Below, in pieces: positions 11,376-21,454 of a stretch of 64,000 nt of DNA; positions within the stretch are counted from its first letter, which is position 1, and every line of letters begins with the position of its first letter. Below the pieces are notes generated by a model. That model was not told the origin of the DNA. It did not search any database and saw only the letters and a program-made list of their open reading frames with translations. Position numbers and translations under genes: made by a program. The stretch is from Hypomyces perniciosus (Eukaryota; Ascomycota; Sordariomycetes; Hypocreales; Hypocreaceae), in NCBI GenBank assembly GCA_008477525.1, contig SPDT01000011.1:124001-188000 (forward strand), in the 5' to 3' direction.

Positions 11376-12596
11376 GGGTATCCCAGAAGAGCAACATGAG
11401 CTGCAGCTATGTTTTTTTTAATACGGAAGATACAGAAAAAATAAAAATAAGACTAGATACATAGTAAGAGCAGAGGAGCAGAAAATAGCAGCCCACCCAA
11501 ACTAGGCTTCTCCAATACATTGCCAGGTGCTGAGGGATTGTCGGTTGGTGAGAAGCACCTCCTCCAAGAAAATAGGAGGGTTTAATAGGAAATACTCCCT
11601 GCCGTTGAAGCCATTCACACAATACCCGCTCTGACGCTCATCTGAGAAGAATCCTTCATCGCCAGACAACACATATTGCTTTTCTGGCTTTCGTTTTATA
11701 GCTGATTACGGCAAGCCGTTGAGGAATGGAGCTCTTTTGATGCTTTTTAAGATAGGGCATCGGGGCCAAAAAAAGGCCATGGCAGCTCACCACGGATGGT
11801 ATTCTACTCTCGAACTTCCGAGAGTGTGTATATATGGAAACAGCAGAGTAATCAAGTAGGAATCAAAAACGAGAAATACCACTCTTCGAGATCTATTGAG
11901 ACCACAAGATGGCTTGGGGATCTCACAACTCTGCCGGCTTCAAGTCAGTTTCGAACTCACATAGCCGATCGGGGACTTAAATTTACTTGGCAGGCTGTAG
12001 TTACCCTGCTCCCTGAAGCAACATGCCGACGATTTTGATTCATCGTCAATAGTATGGAGTGAGTGACGTGTTCTGCTGTTGATCCAAGTGACTGCGGCCC
12101 CGCTCACTGTTGTGAAGTACTTAAAGGAGGATTCCCCCCCATGTCTCTATTTTGCTCTCACCCATTTCATGCCATCCACTCACAAGCCGGAAACGCTACA
12201 TTCGCACACAGATCAAAGAATATTCTTGCAACTTGCACTCTGAAGATGAGCGCAAAGACAACGCTGATGGTCTCGACCTCAATCTCGCGGACAAACAAAG
12301 CACAATCTGGGAGAGCGACGGTTCTAGCTGTCCAAAGTGGCAGAACCTCAAAGCGGGTGAAGCAGGCTGGATGTATCTTGAAGCCAAAAAGGCGGACGAT
12401 GGGCTTTATTGATCTCACAACTGATCACCAACAGTGTCGTTCATGTCGCAAGACACTCTGCAACGGACCGAAATACCGCTTAGGCGGGGAGGCGAGTAAA
12501 TCTATGATATATGCTTAGGTTATTAGTTCTAATTTGTTTCAGCTTCTCTGTGATACTTGCGCTTGCGCCTCTGCAGGAGAGACCATCAGACAGTAT
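11376..12596. other. intergenic, possible unplaced exons
   Basis: Frames at 12063-12518 and 12152-12412 are open for 86-151 codons and one contains a CRSCRKTLC cysteine cluster. A GTAAAT..CAG intron-like segment (about 12496-12542) would join this area to the RING gene, but the frames do not connect without a stop, so no exon is called. Confidence 0.35.
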
Positions 12597-12853
12597 ATGT
12601 GGAAATACTGCCCTATATGCGAATCAGAGGAACTTGAGTTTACAGACTGTGGTAAGATTCCATCCCCGAATAGAAGCTGTGGATCCTGAATGAAGCAGGG
12701 CATGCATTTTGCGGCGATTGTTGGAGAAGATGGGCCGCCACCACTGCTTCGGAACACCCCTTGTGTCCGGTTTGTAAGAAGAGACAGGATAGGCCTCTTG
12801 TTGAAGCGCGTCCGCTGAGAGTTGGGATTGACACAATCGATTTGACTTGTTAG
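12597..12853 (+). CDS. small RING-finger protein (C3HC4), possibly partial
   Basis: Two exons (12597-12651, 12699-12853). The 47-nt intron has a consensus GTAAGA donor and a CAG acceptor, and removing it creates a perfect C3HC4 RING: CPIC, then DCGHAFCGDCWRRW, then CPVC, with spacing C-x2-C-x9-C-x-H-x2-C-x2-C-x13-C-x2-C. The reading frame is open upstream to about 12543 behind a CAG acceptor, so the ATG at 12597 (69 aa product) may not be the true start. RING domains of this type bind two zinc ions and recruit E2 enzymes for ubiquitin transfer; the substrate is unknown. The tail after the RING (RPLVEARPLRVGIDTIDLTC) has no recognised motif. Confidence 0.65.
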
Positions 12854-13714
12854 CCGTTATCTATACCATGTCATCAAGGACAATGCTAGGGTGATGGATT
12901 ATTTGTGGAGTGCCAGAAACCAGGCAAGATGCCATTTTCAACAATATCTTGACGTTGAAGTCTATCAGGATCTTAAAGAGGATCAGAAAAGCCATCCAGA
13001 ACTTCCTTATTTCAGGCGGCACGCTTATCACCACATTCGGGTTCGTGCTGGCAGCGTCTTGGGGTCCCGTGAAAACTACCCCTTTACCCTAGACAGTGGT
13101 ACTACATCAACAAAAGTCCAAAGGCCAAAGTGGCATATTAAGAAAACGTTCGGAAATTTTGAAACCCTGTGGTGAGCATGGAAATGATCTAGGCCAATGG
13201 GCGAAAAGAAAATAGTCTGTTGACTTGCTATTACTTTTTGTTGGCTGTACGTAGAATTGCCACTGGGATGTCTTGACAGCGGCCTGTGGAATGGTTTCAT
13301 TTACCTCTAACACTGTAAACTCAAAACATCCTGTAAAGTACATACAAATTACGATCTCTAATATGTTAATATGTGGCCGAATAGAATAAGCCGCTACCGC
13401 TTTTAACCCGGGAAGGCTTCTGTTTATACATATTGGGATCGGAATCTTGCTATGTACATATTCATATGTACATGTACCTGTAACTAACTTGATTTAATGC
13501 AATAATCTCTCATTTATTGGCTATGTCGTTGGAACTCGTTCTCGCAGGTCCCTTAAGGATCCTAACATAGCCTAACATATGAAAGCCATATCCGGCTCTT
13601 GGAAACTTGTTCAAATCGCCCGCCTATTTACGGCGGGGCACTCTTATATGGACTTTCCTATAAAAGACCAAATTCAGAGCTTCCAAATAGAGCATTGCTT
13701 GCTCTGCCTACAAG
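12854..13714. other. intergenic, no supported gene
   Basis: Overlapping frames at 12891-13175 have no recognised domain. A short AT-rich stretch with repeated tacatat/gtacat words lies near 13450-13480. The last 100 bases, with a TATAAA at about 13661, fit a promoter for the secreted protein gene at 13715. Confidence 0.4.
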
Positions 13715-14347
13715 ATGTTTATGTCTCTCTTCGCTTTCACTGCGCTCCCAATCTTTGGTACGGCCGCTATCTCCGTTAACATCACACCACATGAACAATA
13801 CTCTTCCTCAGTAGGCGTTTTGGGCTGCAAAATTAATACAAACCGGGTAGCTTACTTCCCTGGTGCTGTAAGCTGTGATAATATCTGCGTCAATGTCACG
13901 TACGCGGGTTTGCGGTCCCTTAATCTACTTCGCGTTGATTCTTCCGCTGGAGCAAATGATATCTCCTACGATGCCTGGAATTACTTGGCATTTGGGACCT
14001 CAGCTGCCGAGCAGCCACACATGGGTGGAGGCGTCGCGATGGATTACGAGCATGTCCCCATCGAGGAATGCATAGACCTGCTTGATGATGGCAAGCTACC
14101 TCTTTCTGCTGCAAACAGCATAAACTATCTATCATTTTGCCTTCGGAGCAATACTTGGGTCGGCAGAAATTTTCAACTGCGAAATATTTTTGATCCAGCT
14201 TGCAAGTACGGCTACGACGAGGTCTGTACGCTCGATGCGGCTTTACAGCCACACTGCCCTCATCCAGTGGGGAGTATGCAGGATCTTGGTGATCAAGTCG
14301 TGAAAAATATTGTATATGGCACAGGAAAGCAGGGGTCTGCAGCATAG
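13715..14347 (+). CDS. secreted Cys-containing protein of a conserved fungal family
   Basis: Single exon, 210 aa, starting at an ATG that opens a signal peptide (MFMSLFAFTALPIFGTAAIS). A TATAAA box lies about 50 bases upstream of the start. The mature part carries SSVGVLGCKINTNRVAYFP, SYDAWNYLAFG, MGGGVAMDYE, then SFCLRSNTWVG and CKYGYDEVCTLD, with about eight Cys that could form disulphides. The motif order matches a secreted family common in Aspergillus- and Penicillium-type genomes that I remember as barwin/double-psi-barrel-like, though I cannot confirm the fold. Expected location is the cell wall or extracellular space. The frame is intact, unlike several neighbours, and the gene ends only about 40 bases before the 3' end of a LINE copy. 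Confidence 0.65.
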   Translation: MFMSLFAFTALPIFGTAAISVNITPHEQYSSSVGVLGCKINTNRVAYFPGAVSCDNICVNVTYAGLRSLNLLRVDSSAGANDISYDAWNYLAFGTSAAEQPHMGGGVAMDYEHVPIEECIDLLDDGKLPLSAANSINYLSFCLRSNTWVGRNFQLRNIFDPACKYGYDEVCTLDAALQPHCPHPVGSMQDLGDQVVKNIVYGTGKQGSAA

Positions 14348-14384
14348 AATTCATTTATAAAGTTGTATTCAATATGGTTCCCAA

Positions 14385-17212
14385 TACATTACTATTTATT
14401 AACGCCCGGCGGCTAAGCCGAAAGGGCAACTTTAGCTAGTGTACATTTTGTTTCTCAAGTTTGTCGTAACTCCCAAAAGCCCATGCGCGGTATCCTTCTT
14501 CTGTCTATCATGTCTTGCAAGTCTTGTGTCTTTCTACGTGTTCCCGTGGTTTAGTAATTTTTTATTAGCAAGCCAGCTTGGAGGCGATTCTACGAGTGTT
14601 CAGCGTCCTACCTTCGGCGAATGAAGCGTTGCCTGCTGTTCGTGCCACGAGGTGGTGAGTGTGGTTTGGGTCAGCTGTAAAGTGGGTTAGTGGGTTAGTG
14701 GGTTAGTGGGTTAGTGGGTCAGCTGTAAAGTGGGTTAGTGGGTTAGTGGGTTAGTGGGTTAGTGGGTTAGTGTGTTAGTGGGTTAGAGGTGCGGGTTCAT
14801 CCCCCGCCGTTAATTTGCATCTAGTCGGCCTGTGGCCATCGCGCACCGGATTGTCGCTCGCACTACTTTTAGGTTTGGTGTCCATTTGTCGTTATCTGGC
14901 GGCGACTTTCCTCCCAAGTAGAAGGAGATGTTGCCTCTTCGTGTTTCTGTGCATTGGAGCATCTCTGTTCGTTGTGTTGTCCACTTTCTGCATCGGAAGA
15001 GGAAGTGGTCAACCGTTTCTTTCGCTTGTCTGCATTCGCATTCACCTGATGGTGCTGCGTTGATCCGATAGAGGTATTTATTCTCGCCATACCTGTCCTA
15101 AGTTGGGCGAACACCCTAGCTTCGAGCCGTGATAGGCAGTCATAGAGCAGTCGCGTATGTTTCCCTGGTATGTAGTGCTTTGTCTACTCTCTTAGAGTGC
15201 TTTCCAACGTCTTCAAGTAAGAGTCTATCCTTTTGCTGTTGTGACCGCGCAAGATTGAGCGTTGTTGATTGCATTCTGGGGAACTGGGCTTGCTGGGCAG
15301 CACCTTGTTGGGTGGCATTCCGTGCTTTCTCTTTGGCTCTCTTAAGCAGATCGTTCTCGTCGCTTGTAGGAATCCATAAGGCTGTCGCTGCGTTTCCGCT
15401 GCTTCGCAACTCTTCGATCGAGTCGCAGATGCACCGAACATACTCTTGCCCTGACTGTTGGCGCGGTTGTTTGAGCGCAAGCACCGCTGCTTTGTTGCTC
15501 GTTAGCAGTATGACGCTCCAGTAGCTGACCCTTGGTAGGTGTCGTCTTAAGGCGTACGCTATGGCTGCTAGTTCTCCGCTGTATGGATTCTGCTCTGTTC
15601 TCTTGCCTGTGTGAACGAGAAGGTCTCGGTCTTCGGGCCGCCGCGTACGGATGCCGGAATCCGGATGGCCCCGCCCACTCCCACTATACCATTCCGCGCC
15701 GAGCTGCTCACTGCTATGCGAATGGCCCAGCCTGCATCTGCTTTCGTTGCTGCCGCTTCGTCGGCGATAGCTTCTAGTCGTTCTTCCCATGGTGCTAGTG
15801 TGAACGGGCTAATAATCTCTAGCCCTTCCACCTCAATGTCCTTAAGCGCTACTGTCACTTGATAGAGTGGCGATCGGTGGGATCTTCTAAATACTCGGAT
15901 ACGAGAGGCTACTCGACGGAGAGGGTTGGTTTCAGGCAATGTGTGAATGTCTATCCACATTTTAATTGCCTTCCTCCAAAACCACTCACGCGCAGAGGCG
16001 ATATGTGCCTCTGCTTCCGCCACGCTCGTCGCTACCGTGAGGAATGTCCCGGTAATTGCCTGTGCTCCCACTCTCTGTACTCGATTGATCGGTCCTGCAA
16101 CTTTATCCTTGACCGCGTGCATCCACACGTTGGAGGCGTAGTCCATTACTGGGGCAACAGTGGCCGTAAATAACTGCCGTGCTGTAGAAGGAGATATGTT
16201 CTTTAGGCGTTTTAGCTCCATCGCTGCCTGAAGGCCCTTGGTCGCTGCTCTTGCGATATGCTTCTTATACTTAAGTTCGGCGTCCATGATCACTCCTAGT
16301 ACTTTGACCTTCTTTTTGGGCTGGATGTTCTGGCCTTTAATGTCGAAGAGTTCTGAGTCACTCTTGTACTTTTTCCGAGTAAAGTGTATGATCGCTGTCT
16401 TGCTTGCTTCAAAGGTTGCTCCGCTTCTCTTCTCCCACTCTAGGGCATCCTTGATGATTGCTTCGATGCCCTCGCGGTTGCTCTGTGCCGTCGGTCCCGT
16501 GACTCACGCCGTGAAGTCATCCACAAAAGCCATCGCTCCTCCGTGGCAGTCAATATGCCGTTGCACTAAGTCTGCGTTGAAGAAAAGAAACAAGATCGGC
16601 GATAGAGGGGAGCCTTGAGGTAGACCTGCTTGTGGCAGGCTTCGCTTCTCGGCTAACTGCCCGTTGACTTAGATTGTTGCTGTGCGCTGCGAGCAGAAGG
16701 CCTCGGTCCATCGAAGTAGCTTCTCTGGTATACCTCGAGCTCTCATCCTTTGAATCAGCCTTTCTTTACAGACGCCGTTGTACGCTCCTTTAACGTCAAA
16801 GCTCACTAAACTGAGGACTCATCGACCCCGCCAGGCGGCATACACCTGTTCCTGCAGTAGCAAGAGTGCTTGTTCGGATGATCGTTGTTTGCGCGCTCCG
16901 AAATGGTTAGTCGGGAGCAGACCATATGTTTCTACTGCGTGCGATACTCTCTCGGCAATTACTGACTCTAGCACTTTGCCAAGCGTGGCGAGCAGCGAGA
17001 TCGGCCGCCAGGCTTTTGCAATTGTGTAGTCCTCTTTGTCGGCTTTCTTGAGCGGAATGATCTTTGCATGTCTCCATTGATCGGGCAGTACACCCTCCTC
17101 TAGAGATGCATGAAATATCGCGAGCACGTGGTGTTTGACCGCCGGCCACGTTTGTTCCAAAACGATCACAGGCAGGCCGTCTTCTCCGGGTGCTTTCCAT
17201 GATTTTGCCATG
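14385..17212 (-). mobile_element. Tad-like LINE copy A, 5'-truncated and mutated
   Basis: Minus-strand non-LTR retrotransposon, clearly homologous to the copy at 33.7-38.06 kb. The 5' break is inside the reverse transcriptase ([13 protein letters not shown] at 17210) and the 3' end is the shared GCCGGGCG-type tail at about 14390. The reverse-transcriptase and RNase H frames are broken by stops at 16504-16506 (TGA replacing Trp after the FVDDFTA motif), 16669-16671 (TAA replacing Gln) and 16819-16821 (TGA replacing Arg), plus a frameshift near 15600. All three stops are C-to-T or G-to-A changes relative to the intact copy, fitting RIP or methylation decay. The 3' UTR has an expanded 8-bp repeat (separate entry). 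Confidence 0.9.
14682..14787 (-). repeat. GTGGGTTA tandem repeat in LINE 3' UTR
   Basis: About twelve 8-bp units reading GGGTTAGT on the plus strand, split into two blocks by a GTCAGCTGTAAA phrase. The other LINE copies in this window have only about two units at the same place, so this copy expanded. It resembles, but is not, the fungal telomere repeat TTAGGG. Confidence 0.9.
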
Positions 17213-17910
17213 GGTGTGGAGTACATTGCTAGCCAGAAGCGGTAGCGAACGCCGCCAACAATCGCCGACATGGACTACCGAATCCCCTGCTGAATTGGTG
17301 CATTGGTATTGGTTACTTGATTTCGAAAGCTCTTGCATTAGCGGCGTTGGTCAGCGCCTATATTTTTTGTCTGAATTTTGCTTTGGTTAAACGGAGGGTG
17401 TGTGTGTAGTAGCTTGCTCTGGGTTGGCTTACCACCCGGTCGCCGGTATCGCCGTGCCGCGAAACGGTGCCCCTCAAACTCCGTTAAAAAACATAACGGT
17501 AGTACCTATTCATGTATTATTAGTCAGCGCAACATGAGAGTGTGGGAAATGGCCGGGTGGTGGCTGGGCCCGGGAAAACCCATCACCGACGCCAATGCCT
17601 TTTGCCCAGACCGCGACGCGGCTCGAAGAACACCTACAATTTCAACACTCCATACCGACGCGGTAATGACCAACTATGGACTGCCATAGCCATCGCCATC
17701 TTGGGCTTTCACCCCAATGCGGGATATGCGCAGATGTAATCGCGAGGCACGAAAGGGTGATAGCACGTATGAGAATATTCTCTTGACGTTCTTGTTTTTG
17801 CGATCTTGCCTCAGCTCCTTGATTAACATGGTTTTGCAGTCTTCCGCGATGATAATTCGGCTTCCTATGGTCGCACCCGGCCATTTCCTTTCCCACAACC
17901 AGGCCATGCT
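17213..17910. other. intergenic, no supported gene
   Basis: Frames at 17378-17689 and 17642-17907 on both strands lack domains. The segment separates the 5'-truncated LINE copy from the gene at 17911 and includes that gene's promoter. Confidence 0.4.
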
Positions 17911-19543
17911 ATGACGCGGGTCGATGATTTTCTACTATGCCGCTACCCGGACTGCAAGAAGTGCGCCGCATCGCCCGAGTTCGCTCCGATACACTATGAC
18001 TGCTACAAGATTTTCAGGAAGGAATGCGCCATCAAAGGCGCTGATGCTTTGTGTCGGCTCTGGGTATTGGCTGCGTGGAGAAACCCTTGGCGAGGAGCGC
18101 AGCCTATCTATCGATCGAGTAGGGAATTCGATACGGATACACTTCGAACAATAGCCAAGCTATGCAGATTACCACAGCTATACAAGTTGCCAGTAGAGCT
18201 GCTTCAGATGATTCAAGGCTACTCTAGGCATTCCTTGTTTTGGAGGTCCATGTGGGCGCTTCGGCTAGCAGGTTATGTGTCAAGTACAAAACAACAGTCG
18301 CTCCAAGTTGTTCGACTGAGTGAAATTCTCTCTTGGGAGCGCAGTGGCAAACTCAAGCATGCCGAATCCCCGTCGCCACCTCCATCGATAAGAGTAACAA
18401 TCGATTCCAGCGGGATTAGCAAAGTGGAACGCCTTTCTTGCATTCCCCAATACTCGGGAAGGTGCTCGAACCAGTTTGCCTTCGTCGTCGTGGATGGGGC
18501 GTTGATCTCTGGAGTAATGGCGCAGCTTCAGGTAAGTATTAGTTACCATTCTCTCCCAGATATGCCGTGTGATCTCATTCGTCTTGAAGGATGGTCTCCT
18601 ACGCCTCCAACTACCCCATGAACAGCAGACACTACCTATATGGAACACTCCATCCCCGCCCAGGTTGCGCTTTTGCAAAGCTTACCCTGCAAAGTTCACT
18701 TCTTGGCAGCGTTTCTCTGCTATTGAAATGGACAAGATAAGAGGCATTACCTTCTTTTACTCCGCAGGCCAGCCCTTCGGCATTCACATCCATCAGTCGA
18801 AAGAATCTTCTGCTTTATCGACATACGAACGTTTCTCAAATCGACGTCGGCGAGGCATCGTGTGGATCTATTTACCTATCGCGAAGGGTGATCGGTTGCT
18901 TGTTCTGGGTGTCCGTGAAAAACCGCGCCAGGGCTTCAATATCCTTGCTCGGATGGAAAAAATTGGCGATGTCATTATTGGACGACACAGCACAGGTAGC
19001 TACAAGGACCGGTGTCTGGGCAGAGCTGCGCCTGTGACCTTGGTTTACGGTGAGCCGAGAGAGGGGTTCCCAATACCATTCTTCGGCGCATACTCCAGCC
19101 TGCCAGAGGATCCAGATCTTCCAAAGCCAGATCTTCCAAAGCCATTTCCCCTGGAAATGCATGGTCCTAACCCGATCGGTGAGGATTCCTACTTCTCATG
19201 GGCACCCTTGGACGGCGTTTCGTCAGCTCTTATCTTTTATGATCAGAGCACTGCCTTTTGCAGAGGTATCTTGTTTCAGTATCGTGATGGCGGATCCCGG
19301 ACTATTGGGCAATGTCGACTACATGTGGATCGAACAGAAAGGGTTGTTGGGCCGCTCAAGCTTTGTTTCCGAGCCGAATTATATCCCTCACGTTGGGATC
19401 GGCCGCTCCACGCTGTACAAGTCAGATTCAGGCGCGACCCTCGACACGAACGATGCGATGAAGGATGGAAGTGCTATCCGCTCGTGGGAGTTGCAAAGTT
19501 CTGGTTCACGAACGAATATTCATTTTTAGCAGTAGAGGCTTGA
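17911..19543 (+). CDS. large conserved fungal protein, F-box-like N-terminal helix
   Basis: Two exons (17911-18531, 18590-19543), 524 aa. The 58-nt intron (GTAAGT..AAG) joins ALISGVMAQLQ to DGLLRLQLPHEQ in frame. The N-terminus has a CRYPDCKKCAASPEF cysteine cluster followed by HYDCYKIF. Residues 90-115 (LPQLYKLPVELLQMIQGYSR) look like an F-box-type LP.EL...I helix. The second half has a beta-rich pattern with GITFFYSAGQPFGIHIH, RRGIVWIYLPI, and STAFCRGILFQYRDG...IGQCRLHV. This layout occurs in a large family of filamentous-fungal proteins of unknown function. If the F-box is real it would link to SCF ubiquitin ligases. A short in-frame direct repeat (DLPKPDLPKP) sits near residue 390. The frame is intact. 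Confidence 0.65.
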
Positions 19544-19862
19544 TTGAAACAGATGCATCTTGCAATGCAATAGCTTCTCCTACTTCTGCACTGGTAGGCC
19601 CTATATCACCTCCGATACCCATATCCGCTACATGGGGCGCAGCTTGTTGCGCAGCCCAACTACGTCACTCACGGAGGATACGACACTGGATTTGGAAACA
19701 ATGAACTGGCATTAAACTAGCTTCTTGGTCCAATAGGTTGTCCTCTTCCCCATGACAAGTCACAATAATACCACACAATTCGCTACCTGAAGCTTCCCCT
19801 TGAACCATTCATTCATTCATCCTTCTCATATGAGAAATTCTCCTTACTCCCTCGACGTCACT
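19544..19862. other. short intergenic between convergent genes
   Basis: 319 bases between the 3' ends of two convergent genes. Nothing recognised. Confidence 0.4.
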
Positions 19863-20708
19863 CTAATAGTACCCCCCTTGGCGTTCTTGTGGATTTGTGA
19901 ATGGGGGTTCTGTATCGAGAAGCCCCTCCTCTGTGACCCAAACCTCTCCCTCGGCAGCCCATTCATCGCATTGAGGACCGGCGGCAGAATGGTAATCCGG
20001 ATTTGGCCCAAAGCCCATACCACCGGTAGAGGCTGAGGCGGCAGCCGGAGCTGAAGCCCAGCCGCCGCTTCGTTGATGCTGCGTGTCCAACTGAACGACT
20101 TCGTTATCGTGCCAATTCGTTGGGAGTGTTGTGTGTGCAGGCCTTGGAGATGGAGGCATGTCGAGTAGTTCCCTTGGCGGCGTTGGGTGCTTCTTGATGT
20201 AGTTCAGGGCGTCGACGATGACCTGGCCGTCAGTGTTAATCTCGAGATATTCACTCTTCTCCGCCAATCCTAGTCCAGCAGGTATATAAGGGATTAAATA
20301 GGTGCTCTCCTCATTGAAAATCCACAGCCGTGCCGTACTACCGACACAAGTCATGGTCCAGACATGCTTTTGCCCGGTCTCGACGTAGTATGCACAGGCA
20401 GCCGTGAAGGCCTGGTATTCTACCTCTTGAATGTCGGAGGTTGATGCGCTTGCTCGCTTAGCCTCCATGAAAAGCAAAGTCCTGACAGTTCCATCGTTAT
20501 TATCGCTATCCATCTCGACAACGAGATCGACCCGTCTTAGCTCCCCCGGTTTGTGTGTTGGTGGCTGTTGAGAGGATACGGCCCATTTTTCATCCTTAAA
20601 GATGATGTGGTTGAAGATGTACTCCCATAGCCGTGTAGTTGCCCACTCTGGGTGATTCTGGGCGTCATCCCAAAACCGCTTTAAGAGACGAGTTTTAATC
20701 ATGGACAT
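19863..20708 (-). CDS. PD-(D/E)XK nuclease-like protein
   Basis: Single exon, 281 aa, from the ATG at 20708; the open frame extends six codons further but without an ATG. Residues about 1-120 carry a restriction-endonuclease-like core: helix (RLWEYIFNHIIF), then VDLVVEMDSD, then RTLLFMEAKR, giving the D...(E/D)xK catalytic signature, followed by an alpha-beta stretch (YQAFTAACAYYVE, HVWTMTCVGSTARLWIF). The C-terminal third is low-complexity (Ala/Ser/Gly/Pro) and acidic. Fungal genomes hold many such stand-alone proteins of unknown role, some within mobile elements or near NLR genes. A nucleic-acid-cleaving activity is inferred from the motif only. The gene lies next to the PNP-NACHT-WD40 gene, transcribed away from it. 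Confidence 0.6.
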   Translation of the reverse strand: MSMIKTRLLKRFWDDAQNHPEWATTRLWEYIFNHIIFKDEKWAVSSQQPPTHKPGELRRVDLVVEMDSDNNDGTVRTLLFMEAKRASASTSDIQEVEYQAFTAACAYYVETGQKHVWTMTCVGSTARLWIFNEESTYLIPYIPAGLGLAEKSEYLEINTDGQVIVDALNYIKKHPTPPRELLDMPPSPRPAHTTLPTNWHDNEVVQLDTQHQRSGGWASAPAAASASTGGMGFGPNPDYHSAAGPQCDEWAAEGEVWVTEEGLLDTEPPFTNPQERQGGYY

Positions 20709-21454
20709 GGTATGAGAACTGTACAAGATAGGATAGTATCAATGAAATGTGTATGGACAAGCAGATAGAAGTATACGGTTCAACAGAATCAGTTACGCCC
20801 GAGAGTCAATTTTTGGGGTGTATATAGTTTTTCCAGGGCACCATTATAAAGCGCACGGACATGTAAATCACAGTGCTGATTACTGTTTATGTACACATGG
20901 AACTTAAGCTACATATAACCATGACCCAGGTACAAATTTCGTCGAAATCCAGCAGGCAGTGGCGTGATGAAGCGCAGCATAGTCAATGTACCAACTAGCT
21001 GTCAGGGTAGCAGGAATGCCCATTGCCATCGGTCATCTCAATTACCATGGCGCCGAACCTTTAACTCCCCCAGCAATGCCTGGGCAAGCACCGGTCTATG
21101 GCTGACCGCACGGCAGGAGACTGTCGGCTGCGGTGTCGACAAGCTATCTATTTGATTTGATACTTTCTGAGTTCTCTCAGATCAATCCAGGATCGGCAGC
21201 CGACGCAACAAATGCCTGCAGCTGAGAAATTCTGCCCAACCCCACCTGGTCCAGCCCAATGCTCAGCGGGGTCGCGACAGCCAGCCTCATCTCCTCATTT
21301 TTGAGGTCTCTGCGTTTTATCTCTCCCGTCTATGAGAGGAGCTGAACGTTTGATATCTTTCAAGCCGCGCTATTCGAATCTTCCGCAGCCCCAGATTAGC
21401 GCAAGTTGACCCAGCCAAATTGCCATCGACAAGACCTCGATCCCGCAAACGAAT
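20709..21454. other. divergent intergenic region
   Basis: About 750 bases between the divergent starts of the PD-(D/E)XK-like gene and the NLR gene. It should hold both promoters. No other feature seen. Confidence 0.5.

Noticed and set aside
14682..14787. Interstitial telomere
   Set aside because: The unit is 8 bp (GGGTTAGT), not TTAGGG, and lies at a fixed place in the LINE 3' UTR where other copies have two units.
14815..16618. Plus-strand open frames of 80-130 codons
   Set aside because: They are antisense to the LINE copy A reverse transcriptase and RNase H, and their sequence is explained by it.
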